A DNA stretch of 64,000 nucleotides from Corynebacterium mastitidis DSM 44356 (GCF_000375365.1 NZ_AQXB01000005.1:124001-188000), one strand, 5' to 3'; positions 26,384-35,837 are shown, counted from the stretch's first letter. Translations and numbers: made by a program. The notes: a model not told the origin generated them from the letters alone.

Positions 26384-28943
26384 GCTCCTCGATGGGGTAT
26401 TCCCTCCGCCCCACCACGTGGGCATAGCGCTGGGGCACGCAGGTCATCACAAAGACCTGGCGGCGCTCCCCCACCCGGGTAATCAGCGCCGCCATGTGCT
26501 CCAGGCGCTCGGGATCGGTGCTGCCCAGGGCGTCGTCGATGAACACCGGGGCGTCCTGCCCCACCAGCCCGGCGATGGCGAAGCGGGTGAGCAGCGCCAC
26601 CTGCTCCCGGGCGCCCCCCGAAAGATCGTCGAGGGGAACGCTGCGCCCCGCCACCGTGCGATCGCGGATGTCCAGCTCCTCGGTGAGCCGGAACTCCACG
26701 TCCCTGCCGAACACGCCGCGCGCCAGGCCCGTGAGCTGATCGGCAAAGGGTTGCGCGTAGCGCGCCCGCGCCGCGTCGCGGTGGCGCACCAGCGCCTCGT
26801 ACACCGCCCGCGCGGCCTCCGCGCGGCGACGCACCGCCGCTAATCGACGCCCCGCCGCGGCCTCCTCGGCCTCCGCCTGGGAGAGCCGCTCCCCCGCGCC
26901 CCGGGAGAACTCGATGAAGCCGCTCAGCCGGTCCAGCTCGCCGGTGTCCTGGGTGATCTGCGCGCGCAGCCCGTCGCGCCTGGCCACGGCCCCCTCCCAG
27001 AGCCGACGGCGCTCCTCGGGGTCGGCCCCCTCCTCCGCGGCCCTGGCCTTTTCGTAGCCCACCTGCGCGGATTCCCGGCGCGCCCCGGCGGCCTCGGCGG
27101 CCTCCGCCAGGGCGGCGTCGCCCTGCTTATCCTCGGCCTGCGCCAGGCGGGCCTCCAGCTCCTGGCGGCGCTGTCGCGCGGCCTCGAGCCGCGCCTCCGC
27201 CCGGGCACCGGCCGCCACGCCGGGGCGCTGGCGCAGGCCTTCCACGCGGTCGGCGGCCCCGGCCTCCTCCTCGGTGCGCTCCCGGAGGCGCCGGGCGGCC
27301 GCGCGCTCGGCCTCCTCCGCCTCGGCCACCGGCGGCTGCTCCCCCGCCTCGGCGAGCAGGCGGGTGAGTTCCTCCCGCTCGGCCTGCAGGGCCTCCGGGC
27401 GCTGCGCGCCGAGCGCCGCCTCGCGCTCGCGCTCCAGGCCCGCGCGGCGGCGGGTGGCGTCCTCGACCCGGCGCGCCTCCTCCAGGGAGGAGCAGCCCAG
27501 CGCCTCAAGGGCGCGGTCCATCCGCTCCTGCGCCGCCCGCACCGGGTCCGCCTCCTCCGTGGCCCCACCCCGGGTGTACACGGCGGTGATCTCCCCGATG
27601 GTCACGCTCGTTCCCTCCCGCAGCTCCACCTCCCCCGGCAGGCCCACCGGGGAGCCGTCCACCGTCACCCGCGCGCCCTCCGGGCCCGTCAGGAGCAGGC
27701 GGGCGGCCTCCCGGCGGCGCACAGCCTCGGCCACGCGCACCTCCGCGTAGGCCTCCTCGATCTCCTCGAGCTGCCGGGCGCTCACGCTACGGCTGCCCAG
27801 CGCGGCGAGCCTCTCGTCGATCTCCGCCACGCGCCGCACCTGGTCCTTGACCTCGCCCAGTCGGGTGGCGGAGCGGGCCAGCCCAAGGCCCTTCACGGCG
27901 GCGTCGTGCTCCTCCCGCGCCTCCCGCAGGCGCTCCCGAGCCTCCTCGCGCTCCCGCAGCGCGGCCCGCAGGGCCTGCTCGTCCTCGCGGGCCGCGCGCA
28001 GGATCTCCTCGGATTCCGCCTCCAGGGTCGCCACCCGGGAACGGGCCTCCTCGGCCTCGCGGCGCAGGGCGCGGCGCTCCTCCTGCCGGGCGCGCGCGGA
28101 TTCCCATAGCGCGGCGGCATCCCGCAGCTCGCGCTGGGCGCGCTCCCGCTGCTGCCGGGCCTGCTGCGCGGCCAGGTGCCGCCCGTGGGCCCGCTCGGCC
28201 TCCTCCTGCGCCCCCGGCAGCTCCGCCCGGGCCTCCCCCAGCCTGCGGTGCAGCCGCTCCACCTTCTCCACCGTGGCGGTAAGCGAGTCCACCTTCTCCC
28301 GCGCCTCCCGCAGGCGCTCCTCGGCGGCCTCGTGCCCGCCTTGCGCCGCCTTCCACTCGCCGCGCGGCGCGCCCCTCTCCGTGTAATAGCGCTGGTACTC
28401 CTTGTGCGCCGCGCGCACGAGCGCGGTGTCCGCGCGGCCGTCGGCGGCGTCCTGCCCGGTGCGCTCGTCGAGCGCGCGCGTCAGGGAGGGGATACCGGCG
28501 GCGCGGGCGGTCTCGGTGTCTTTTCCCTGCTCCATGAACAGCGCGCGCAGCAGGTCGCCGTCGGTGTGCTCGGCCAGCAGCGCCGCCAGGCGGTCGTCGG
28601 CCTCCCGCCCGGAGTAGTCGCCCTTCTCCGCCGCCGGGCGCAGGCTCAGGGTGCTCGCCGCGCGGCGCAGCCACCGCTTGTGGATCTCCGCCTCGTGGGG
28701 GCCGATCTGCGCCACCAGGCGGACCTCGGGGCCGGCGTCGCTGCCCACGGGCTGCCACGCCTTGACCTGCTGGCTCTTGCCCGTGTGGCGCTCGTGCAGC
28801 ACCGCCCACACGGCCTCCATGAGGGTGGACTTGCCCTGCTCGTTGTCCCCGGAGATCACCACCACCCCGCGCTCCGGGAGGTCCGCGAGCTCGAGGCGCT
28901 CGATCCCCCGGAAGTTCTTCACCGTCACACTGCGGATCTTCAT
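26370..28943 (-). CDS. Rad50/SbcC-like coiled-coil ATPase lacking a zinc hook
   Basis: An 857 aa SMC-like ATPase, probably the partner of the Mre11-like nuclease one base upstream. Walker A GDNEQGKST is at about residue 33. Two long Glu/Arg/Ala-rich coiled coils follow (about 190-405 and 465-700). The signature LSGGAREQ and Walker B PVFIDDALGSTD (Asp-Asp rather than Asp-Glu) are near 790-815. At the midpoint (about 409-463), where SbcC/Rad50 carry a CxxC zinc hook, there is instead a short Gly/Val-rich segment (VTVDGSPVGLPGEVELREG). No CxxC is present. Cellular role is inferred as DNA end processing. Confidence 0.87.
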   Translation of the reverse strand: MKIRSVTVKNFRGIERLELADLPERGVVVISGDNEQGKSTLMEAVWAVLHERHTGKSQQVKAWQPVGSDAGPEVRLVAQIGPHEAEIHKRWLRRAASTLSLRPAAEKGDYSGREADDRLAALLAEHTDGDLLRALFMEQGKDTETARAAGIPSLTRALDERTGQDAADGRADTALVRAAHKEYQRYYTERGAPRGEWKAAQGGHEAAEERLREAREKVDSLTATVEKVERLHRRLGEARAELPGAQEEAERAHGRHLAAQQARQQRERAQRELRDAAALWESARARQEERRALRREAEEARSRVATLEAESEEILRAAREDEQALRAALREREEARERLREAREEHDAAVKGLGLARSATRLGEVKDQVRRVAEIDERLAALGSRSVSARQLEEIEEAYAEVRVAEAVRRREAARLLLTGPEGARVTVDGSPVGLPGEVELREGTSVTIGEITAVYTRGGATEEADPVRAAQERMDRALEALGCSSLEEARRVEDATRRRAGLEREREAALGAQRPEALQAEREELTRLLAEAGEQPPVAEAEEAERAAARRLRERTEEEAGAADRVEGLRQRPGVAAGARAEARLEAARQRRQELEARLAQAEDKQGDAALAEAAEAAGARRESAQVGYEKARAAEEGADPEERRRLWEGAVARRDGLRAQITQDTGELDRLSGFIEFSRGAGERLSQAEAEEAAAGRRLAAVRRRAEAARAVYEALVRHRDAARARYAQPFADQLTGLARGVFGRDVEFRLTEELDIRDRTVAGRSVPLDDLSGGAREQVALLTRFAIAGLVGQDAPVFIDDALGSTDPERLEHMAALITRVGERRQVFVMTCVPQRYAHVVGRREYPIEELKSS

Positions 28944-28944
28944 C

Positions 28945-30093
28945 CTATCGCTCCTCCGCTCCCGCCTCGGCGCTCAGGCGCAGTAAGAGGTTCACCGCGT
29001 CCGAGTTTTCCTCCTCCACCAGCTCGGAGAGGGCGGCGGCGGCAAAGCCGCGCAGGTCCGCCTCCGCCACCTCCTCCGGGCTCGGCTCCAGGTGCAGGTC
29101 CATGAGGCGCTCGCGCTCGTAGAGGGCCGCAAAGACGGGAGCAAGCCGCGCCAGCCCGGCCTCCAGGGCGCGCATGGCCGCCACGCCCAGCGTCCCGCGC
29201 AGCGAGTACTTCACCACCGTGCGGTCCTTGTGCGGGTAGGCCCGCAGCAGCGCCAGGAAGTCCTCCACCTCCTCCGAGGAGTTCAGCTCCGCGTCCACCG
29301 CCTCGAAGCGCCACCGCCCCACGGGGATCTTCTCCACCTCCACCCGGGCGTCGGTGGGGCGCGTCTTGGACACCGTCACGCACAGCACGTTGCCGGAGTC
29401 CGTCTCCCCGCCGCTCTTTCCCGCGTACCGGTCGTGGAAGTCCGTGACCTCCGGGGCCCCGGAGAACCACACCCGCCCGGTGCCGCCCACCCGCTGCGTG
29501 GAGTGGGTATCGCCCAGCGCGAGGTAGTCCACGACCCCCTCGGCCAGGCCGCGCTCCACCCCCGCAAGGTCGATGAGCGCGGGATCGGCCTGTCCCCCGC
29601 GCCCGGCGACCTGCCCGTGGCCCACCGCGATCCTGATCCCCTCGGTGGGCTCCAGCCCCGCCAAGGCCTGGGCCACCAGGTCGGTGCTGGCGTACTTGGC
29701 GCGCAACGGGGCGCCCACCACCTCCACCCCGGGGAGCACGGGCACGGGGTGGTCGTCGCGCAGAACGATCACGCCGGGGACGTCCTCGGCGGCGTAGAAG
29801 GGCGAGTCTGCCACGAGGGGATCGTGGTTGCCCGGCAGCAGCAGCACCGGCACGCCCACCTCCCCCAGGATCTCGAGGGCGCGCCCCTGGGTGCGGGGAG
29901 AAAGGCTGTTCTTGTCAAACACGTCCCCCGCCATGACCACGAAGTCCGCCCCGCGCTCCCGGGCCAACTCCCCGATCCGCCGCACGGCGTCCCACCGCGC
30001 GGCCTCGAAGCGGGCCTGCGCGTCCTCGTCGAGGAACCAGCGCGTCATCCCCCACTGCAGGTCCGAGGCGTGGATAAAGGTGGTGGTGGTCAT
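28945..30093 (-). CDS. Mre11/SbcD-like metallophosphoesterase (DNA repair exonuclease)
   Basis: A 382 aa calcineurin-like phosphoesterase. Motifs in order: HASDLQWG (residues 8-15, where D-x-H is D11-L-Q13), MAGDVFD, LLPGNHDPL, GHGQV and LALGDTHST. The last is the GDxH form rather than GHxH, seen also in YhaO-type exonucleases. The C-terminal part is a capping domain. GAGGAG precedes the ATG. Its stop is one base before the Rad50-like start, so the two make a coupled pair. Gln at position 13 may change metal binding. Confidence 0.88.
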   Translation of the reverse strand: MTTTTFIHASDLQWGMTRWFLDEDAQARFEAARWDAVRRIGELARERGADFVVMAGDVFDKNSLSPRTQGRALEILGEVGVPVLLLPGNHDPLVADSPFYAAEDVPGVIVLRDDHPVPVLPGVEVVGAPLRAKYASTDLVAQALAGLEPTEGIRIAVGHGQVAGRGGQADPALIDLAGVERGLAEGVVDYLALGDTHSTQRVGGTGRVWFSGAPEVTDFHDRYAGKSGGETDSGNVLCVTVSKTRPTDARVEVEKIPVGRWRFEAVDAELNSSEEVEDFLALLRAYPHKDRTVVKYSLRGTLGVAAMRALEAGLARLAPVFAALYERERLMDLHLEPSPEEVAEADLRGFAAAALSELVEEENSDAVNLLLRLSAEAGAEER

Positions 30094-30103
30094 GGTGTTC
30101 TCC

Positions 30104-30892
30104 TCAGCGCCCCACGAGGTAGTCGTACATCTCCTCGATGTCCGCCACCGCGCGCAACTGCTCCACGGCGGTGTAGGACACCGTGCGCATGGCCTTGTGC
30201 AGCAGGTCCATGTCGGAATCGTCCAGCGCCGGGGAAGACGCCGGGGTGGGCAGCCCCGGCAGCTCCTGGCCGCGCCAGAAGCGCTCGTCCGTGGAGCGGG
30301 CGGCCTCCTGGCTCACCTCGCGCGCCTGCTGCACCATCTGCTGCTCCAGCCAGGCCATGTCGAGCCCGCGCAGCTCGAAGAGCAGCTCGGGCTTGTCCTC
30401 GATGCGCTGGGCCGCCACCGCCGCCACGGCCACGGCGTGCTTGCACACGGGGGCGGGGTCGGGGCAGTCGCAGCGGAACACCACGCCCTCGCCCACCAAG
30501 GACTCCAACACCTCCTCCTCGAGGTGGCCCTCCTTGGCCCGGCGCAGGCTCCCGGCGGTGCTCGCCATCGCACGCACCACGCGGGTGAGGTCGTCCGGGC
30601 CGCGATGCGGCAGCGTCACCTTGACGTGGAAGGGCTCGTTGTGGCTGCCCGCCACCTGGGCGCTCAGGCCCCCGTTGCCCATCTCGAGGGAGAGCACGTG
30701 GCCGGTGCGCGCGTAGTCGCGCCCCCGGATCAGGCGACCGCGATCCGCCTCGCCCAGCTCCCGGATGAGCCACCGCGCCGCGGGCGAATACTCGGGAAAG
30801 ACCGGGGCCTCCGGCTGGGCCACGGGCGGGGGGACGGACTTGGAGCCAAAGTTGGCGTAGATCACGTTGCCCTGGCGCGGCCTGGTGGACAT
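30104..30892 (-). CDS. SWIM zinc-finger protein
   Basis: A 262 aa cytoplasmic protein. The SWIM motif CxC-(n)-CxH is FRCDCPDPAPVCKHAVA near residues 138-155. The sequence before it (RGRDYARTGHVLSLE) is the usual SWIM-protein N-terminal domain. The ATG at 30892 has AAGGGGG about 10 nt upstream. SWIM proteins are repeatedly found beside SNF2 helicases in bacteria, and here it sits directly downstream of one and 10 nt before the Mre11-like gene. It probably binds nucleic acid or the helicase. Confidence 0.9.
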   Translation of the reverse strand: MSTRPRQGNVIYANFGSKSVPPPVAQPEAPVFPEYSPAARWLIRELGEADRGRLIRGRDYARTGHVLSLEMGNGGLSAQVAGSHNEPFHVKVTLPHRGPDDLTRVVRAMASTAGSLRRAKEGHLEEEVLESLVGEGVVFRCDCPDPAPVCKHAVAVAAVAAQRIEDKPELLFELRGLDMAWLEQQMVQQAREVSQEAARSTDERFWRGQELPGLPTPASSPALDDSDMDLLHKAMRTVSYTAVEQLRAVADIEEMYDYLVGR

Positions 30893-30944
30893 GGCTGCCA
30901 ACCCCCTTGCTGTGTGTGCTTTACCGTGTTGCCTCGTGGCCTTC

Positions 30945-30968
30945 CCCGGCTACCCGGCTACCCGGCTA
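30945..30968. repeat. Three tandem 8-bp repeats at the SNF2 stop codon
   Basis: CCCGGCTA occurs three times head to tail without interruption. The last copy contains the stop codon of the SNF2 helicase (TAG on the minus strand, 30968-30966), and the other two copies lie downstream of it. Confidence 0.85.
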
Positions 30969-33900
30969 CTCAGAGGCCTCCCGTCCACGATAGCTCATGA
31001 GGTGGGCCAATTCCTCCGGGGAAAGCTCGGTGATCCACCCCTCGCCCTCGCCCACCACGGCCCCGGCCAGGTGCGTCTTTCCGTCCAGGATGTCCTGGAT
31101 GGACTCCTCCAGCGTGCCCGCCGTAATCATCTTGTACACCTGCACGTTTTTGCTCTGCCCGATGCGGAAGGCACGGTCCGTGGCCTGGTTCTCCACCGCC
31201 GGGTTCCACCAGCGGTCCATGTGCACCACCACGGAGGCCGCCGTGAGGTTGAGCCCGGTGCCTCCCGCCTTCAGCGAGAGCAGCATGACCGGCGGGCCCT
31301 GCGGGTCCTGAAAGCGCTCCACCATCCGGTCCCGCGCGCCCTGGGCCACCCCGCCGTGCAGGAAATCGATCCGCTCGCCCAGGCGGTCCGAAAGATAGGG
31401 CCGCAGGATCTCTCCGAAGGCCCGGTACTGGGTAAAGATCAGCACGCGGTGCCCCGAGGACAGGCTCTCGTCCAGCAGCTCCATGAGCTGCGCCACCTTG
31501 CCGGAGCGGTGCTCACCCCGCAGCGTCACGGGCGAGCCGTCCCCAAGAAAGTGCGCGGGGTGGTTGCAGATCTGCTTGATGCGGGTCAGCGAGGCCAGCA
31601 CCAGCCCCCGGCGCGCGATACCCTCCGTGGACTCCAGCTTGCGCTTCACGTCCTCCACGTAGGCGGTGTACAGGGCCGCCTGCTCGGCGGTCATGGTCAC
31701 CGTGCGCACCTGCTCGGACTTCTCCGGGAGGTCGTCGATGATGGCCGGGTCCGTCTTGAGCCTGCGCAGGATGAACGGGGCGGTGAGCAGGCGCAGCCGC
31801 TCCGTCATCTGCTCGTCCTGCTCGCGCTCGATGGCCTTGGCAAAGTGGTTGCGGAAGAAGGAGGCGGAGCCCAGCACGCCGGGGTTGACAAAGTCCAGGA
31901 TGGAGCGCATCTCCGAGAGCCGATTCTCCACCGGGGTGCCGGTGAGCGCCACGCGCTGGCGGGCGGGGATGGCACGGGCGGCCTTGGCGGAGCGGGTGCC
32001 GGAGTTCTTGATGTGCTGCGCCTCGTCCAGCACCACGTGATCCCACTCCACCTCCACGCACAGCGCGTGGTCCCTGGCGATCACCCCGTAGCTGCTGATC
32101 ACCAGGTCCGTCTCCGCCACGCGCTCGCGGAAGCGCTCGCCGCGCAGCCGGGCGCTGCCGTGGTGCACCAGCACCCGCAGGTGGGGCACGAAGCGCCGCG
32201 CCTCCCGCTCCCAGTTGCCCACCACGCTGGTGGGGGCCACCACCAGCGTGGGGCCGGTGGCCTCGCCCCGCGCGTGCTCCACCGCCAGCAGGGTCAGAAG
32301 CTGCAGCGTCTTGCCCAGGCCCATGTCATCCGCCAGCACCGCGCCGAGGTTGTTGCGGGACATCCAGTACAGCCAGTCCACGCCCCGGCGCTGGTACTCG
32401 CGCAGTTGCGCGCGCACCGTGTCCGGCACGTCCACCCGCTGAGGGGCCGGGCTCGTGGTGCCGCCGAGCAGGGAGGTGTACCAGGTCGAGCCGGTGAACT
32501 CCACCGGCTCCGAGGCCATCGCCTCTAAGGCTATCTGGCGCAGCTCCGCCACGGACACCTGCCCCTGGCCGTTCTGCCCCTCGTTGAACTCCGCGCGCAG
32601 TCGCTCCGCCTCCGCCGCCAGGCGCTCCCAGCCCGGCTCCCCCTGTGCCTTGGCCACCTCCGCGCGCAGGGCGGCGCGCTCCATCGCGGCCTGCTGCCGC
32701 GCGCGGGAGCGCTGCGCCAGCTCCTCCATGTACGCGGTGATCTTGGACAGCGAGGAGGTGTCCGCCAGCACCCACTCCCCGCGCAGGCGGATGAGGCCGG
32801 ACTTGGAGTGCACCAGCTCGGCCATCTCCTCCTCGGTCAGCTCCGTGTCCCCCACCGAGATCTTCCAGTCGTAGTCCACCAGCTTGTCCATGCCGATGTG
32901 CCGCTGCGTGGCCCCCTCGCCCTCGGAGGTCACCAGGGTGGCCTTGGTGTCGTACGACGCCCACGCCTTGGGCAGCATCACGGTGACGCCCGCCCGCTTG
33001 AGCCGGGGGACGTCGTGCGCGATGAAGTGCACGATCTGGGCGGTGTCCAGGTAGACGTCCCAGTCCCCGGCCCCCTCCTCCCGCGCCCGGGCTCCGGTGT
33101 AGGGCGCGGCTTCCTCCGCGTCGTCTCGTAGCAGGGCGGAAAGCCCCTGCATGCGGCGCCGGGCCTGCCGAAGCTGATCCAGGCTGCCGCGATCCAAGCG
33201 GTTGACCCGCAGCGGCATGGGGCTCGACACCCCGGAGCGCACCTGAAAGCGCACCGGCCACACGGCGTCATCCCCGCCGCCGGTGTCCTCCGCGGGCGGC
33301 TGCTCCACGATGAGCACCGGCTGCATGTCCACCGCCGTGATCGAGTCCTTCCACTCCCGCAGCCGGTTGAGCAGCCCCACCCCGCCACGGCGCACCGGCT
33401 GGTTGCCCAGCAGGGACGCGGAAAAATCGTGCCAGGGGTGCGAGCGCGGGGCCTCGCGCAGGCCCGCCAGCTCCGCCGAGGCGATCCAGTGCGGGAGCAC
33501 CTCGGTGAGGTCCTCGTCCAGGTTGCGGTTGTTCAGGCTGAGTATGCCGGGCGCGGCGGCCATCATCTCCGCGATCCAGCCGCGCTCCCCGAGCCCCTGG
33601 GAGAGCTGCCACTGCGGCCACCACTGATCGTCCTGGTAAGCCAGCCGCAGCGTCACCCGGCCCGCCTGCACAAAGCGGCGCAGCCCCGCGTACATGCGGA
33701 TGAGCCAGCGCAAGTCGGGGGCGATCGCGGAGCGCTGGGCGGAGGTGGCGGCGGGGCTCTCCTCGTCCAGGAACACCATCTGGGCCAAAACCTGCACCGC
33801 CTGCTCCGGGGTGCAGGCCGAGGTGGGAATGACGAGGGAGACCTCGCGCCCCTTGGGCGTGCGCAGGGTGGCGCGCAGCCGATGGCGGAAGCTGCTGCGC

Positions 33901-34043
33901 TCTAGGATCGCGGCCACGCTGGGGGGAAAGGTCCCCTCCGGAACCTGATCCGGGACCACGATGCGATGCCCCTCTACCTGCTCGATCCATAGGTGCAACC
34001 CGGATTGTTGCACCCACAGTCCGTGCAGCAGGAAATCGGCCAT
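30966..34043 (-). CDS. SNF2-family DEAD/DEAH-box helicase
   Basis: A 1025 aa protein. Residues 1 to about 480 are the bacterial SNF2-associated N-terminal region (DUF3670-like, with PKAWASYDTKATLV). The helicase core follows: motif I ADDMGLGKTLQ (about 578), II VLDEAQHIKN, III ALTGTPVEN, then the C-terminal lobe with IFTQYR and motifs V/VI AGGTGLNLTAASVVVHMDRW and QATDRAFRIGQ. The ATG at 34043 is used; a TTG three codons upstream is possible. This is the first gene of a four-gene minus-strand cluster with SWIM, Mre11-like and Rad50-like proteins. Confidence 0.93.
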   Translation of the reverse strand: MADFLLHGLWVQQSGLHLWIEQVEGHRIVVPDQVPEGTFPPSVAAILERSSFRHRLRATLRTPKGREVSLVIPTSACTPEQAVQVLAQMVFLDEESPAATSAQRSAIAPDLRWLIRMYAGLRRFVQAGRVTLRLAYQDDQWWPQWQLSQGLGERGWIAEMMAAAPGILSLNNRNLDEDLTEVLPHWIASAELAGLREAPRSHPWHDFSASLLGNQPVRRGGVGLLNRLREWKDSITAVDMQPVLIVEQPPAEDTGGGDDAVWPVRFQVRSGVSSPMPLRVNRLDRGSLDQLRQARRRMQGLSALLRDDAEEAAPYTGARAREEGAGDWDVYLDTAQIVHFIAHDVPRLKRAGVTVMLPKAWASYDTKATLVTSEGEGATQRHIGMDKLVDYDWKISVGDTELTEEEMAELVHSKSGLIRLRGEWVLADTSSLSKITAYMEELAQRSRARQQAAMERAALRAEVAKAQGEPGWERLAAEAERLRAEFNEGQNGQGQVSVAELRQIALEAMASEPVEFTGSTWYTSLLGGTTSPAPQRVDVPDTVRAQLREYQRRGVDWLYWMSRNNLGAVLADDMGLGKTLQLLTLLAVEHARGEATGPTLVVAPTSVVGNWEREARRFVPHLRVLVHHGSARLRGERFRERVAETDLVISSYGVIARDHALCVEVEWDHVVLDEAQHIKNSGTRSAKAARAIPARQRVALTGTPVENRLSEMRSILDFVNPGVLGSASFFRNHFAKAIEREQDEQMTERLRLLTAPFILRRLKTDPAIIDDLPEKSEQVRTVTMTAEQAALYTAYVEDVKRKLESTEGIARRGLVLASLTRIKQICNHPAHFLGDGSPVTLRGEHRSGKVAQLMELLDESLSSGHRVLIFTQYRAFGEILRPYLSDRLGERIDFLHGGVAQGARDRMVERFQDPQGPPVMLLSLKAGGTGLNLTAASVVVHMDRWWNPAVENQATDRAFRIGQSKNVQVYKMITAGTLEESIQDILDGKTHLAGAVVGEGEGWITELSPEELAHLMSYRGREASE

Positions 34044-34200
34044 AGGTGCCAACCTACCATCTTGCCTGGGAGGTGGCCCCCGCTCCGTACTCCTTTTATG
34101 TGAGAAAGCTGTGCCATCGCCACGAGCCTCCTCCGCGCCGGGACGGGGCTAGACCAAGCTAGACCACAGGCGCGAGCGCGCCCCCGCACCCGGAGCCCGG

Positions 34201-34243
34201 AGCACCCGCGCGGGGGTAGCGCCGCGCCGGGGTGCTCTACAAT
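34201..34243 (+). promoter_or_regulatory. putP promoter with flanking inverted repeat
   Basis: TACAAT at 34238-34243 is the likely -10, giving a leader of about 37 nt. Directly upstream, AGCACCC (34201-34207) and GGGTGCT (34230-34236) form a 7-bp inverted repeat with 22 nt between the arms. It could be an operator covering the -35 region. Confidence 0.5.
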
Positions 34244-34287
34244 CACACTGATCTTTTTTGTTCATAGCCTCACCAAGGAGCACCCCC

Positions 34288-35802
34288 GTGACTGAGACAA
34301 CATGGTTTGTGCTGGCGATCATCATCTATATGTTCGCCATGCTCGCCATCGGCTACTGGAGCTACCGGCGAACGGATAAATACGACGACTACGTGCTGGC
34401 CGATCGCTCCCTCAACCCCTTCGTCGCCGCCCTCTCCGCCGGGGCCTCGGACATGTCCGGCTGGCTGCTCATGGGCCTGCCCGGCGCGCTGTTCGTCTCC
34501 GGGCTCTCCGAGCTGTGGATCGCCATCGGCCTGCTCATAGGCTGCTACGCCTCGTGGTCCCTCGTGGCACCGCGCCTGCGCTCCTACTCCGAGGTGAGCG
34601 CGTCGATCACCCTGCCCAGCTTCTTCGAGAACCGCCTGCACGACCGCTCCCGTGCCCTGCGCGTGGTCTCCGCCGCCATCATCATCGTCTTTTTCACCTT
34701 CTACGTCTCCTCCGGGATGGTCTCCGGCGGGCGCTACTTCGAGGCCACCTTCGGCGGGGACTACCTCACCGGCATGATCATCATCGCCGCCGTCACCGTG
34801 GGCTACACCTTCATCGGCGGCTTCCTCGCGGTCTCGCTCACCGACGTGGTGCAGGGCCTCATCATGTTCACCGCCCTGCTGATCGTGCCCGCCATGGCCC
34901 TGATCGCACTCGACGACCCGTGGGACATCTTCACCTGGGCCACCCACCACGACTACGGCCCCCACACCGGGGGCACCGGCAACCCCGCGTTCTTCAGCCT
35001 GGTGGGCGGGACCTCCCTCGCCGCCATCGTGAGCAACCTCGCCTGGGGGCTGGGATACTTCGGCCAGCCCCACATCGTGGTGCGCTACATGGCGCTGCGC
35101 ACCCCCGCCGAGGCGAAGGGCAGCCGCCGCATCGGCATCGCCTGGATGACGCTGTGCATCGTCGGCGTCGTGGCCTCCGCCGTGGTGGCCACGGTGTTCT
35201 TTGCCCAGAACCCGGAGATCTCGGTGACGGATCAAACCAACTTCGAGACGATCTTCCTGGACATGGGCCGCATCCTCTTCCACCCGCTCATCGCCGGCCT
35301 GGTGCTCACGGCGGTGCTCGCGGCGATCATGTCCACGATGAGCTCCCAGCTCCTCGTGGTCTCCTCCTCCCTCATCGAGGATCTCTACCGCATCTTTGCC
35401 AAGAAGAAGCCCGCGGAGCACGTGCTCATCAACCTCTCCCGCACGGCCGTGGTGGCGGTCTCCCTCTTCGCCGCGCTCTGGGCCATCCACCCCAGCGACT
35501 CGATCCTGGGGCTGGTGGGCTTCGCCTGGTCCGGCTTCGGCTCGGCCTTCGGCCCGCTCATGCTCTTCGCCCTGTACTGGCCGCGCCTGAACTCCCAGGG
35601 CGCGCTGGCGGGCATGATCACCGGCGCCGTGGTGTCCTTCGCCTGGGGCATGTCCCCGCTCTCCGACGACCTCTACGAGCTGATCCCCGGCTTCGCGCTC
35701 TCCGCCCTGGCCATCTGGCTGGTCTCCCTGGCCACCGCCGCCCCGGGGCAGTCCACCCGCGAAGAGTTCCGGGCGGCCACCGAGCGCGCCGCCCTGGCGT
35801 AG
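34288..35802 (+). CDS. putP: Sodium/proline symporter
   Basis: SSS-family transporter, 504 aa with about 13 membrane helices. Characteristic residues are DYVLADRSLNPFVAALSAGASDMSGW (helix 2), the GYTFIGGFLAVSLTD region, the GYFGQPHIVVRYMA segment and AAIMSTMSSQLLVVSS (helix 9 sodium site). The GTG at 34288 is chosen because AAGGAG sits 7 nt upstream and the TTG frame extension to 34258 is unlike the family. Imports proline as nutrient or osmolyte. Confidence 0.95.
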   Translation: MTETTWFVLAIIIYMFAMLAIGYWSYRRTDKYDDYVLADRSLNPFVAALSAGASDMSGWLLMGLPGALFVSGLSELWIAIGLLIGCYASWSLVAPRLRSYSEVSASITLPSFFENRLHDRSRALRVVSAAIIIVFFTFYVSSGMVSGGRYFEATFGGDYLTGMIIIAAVTVGYTFIGGFLAVSLTDVVQGLIMFTALLIVPAMALIALDDPWDIFTWATHHDYGPHTGGTGNPAFFSLVGGTSLAAIVSNLAWGLGYFGQPHIVVRYMALRTPAEAKGSRRIGIAWMTLCIVGVVASAVVATVFFAQNPEISVTDQTNFETIFLDMGRILFHPLIAGLVLTAVLAAIMSTMSSQLLVVSSSLIEDLYRIFAKKKPAEHVLINLSRTAVVAVSLFAALWAIHPSDSILGLVGFAWSGFGSAFGPLMLFALYWPRLNSQGALAGMITGAVVSFAWGMSPLSDDLYELIPGFALSALAIWLVSLATAAPGQSTREEFRAATERAALA

Positions 35803-35837
35803 GGAACCACCCCGCCCCGGGCGGAGTCTAAGGGGGT

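Noticed and set aside
30892..30901. TTG start for the SWIM protein at 30901
   Set aside because: The AAGGGGG Shine-Dalgarno abuts that TTG; spacing fits the ATG at 30892 better.
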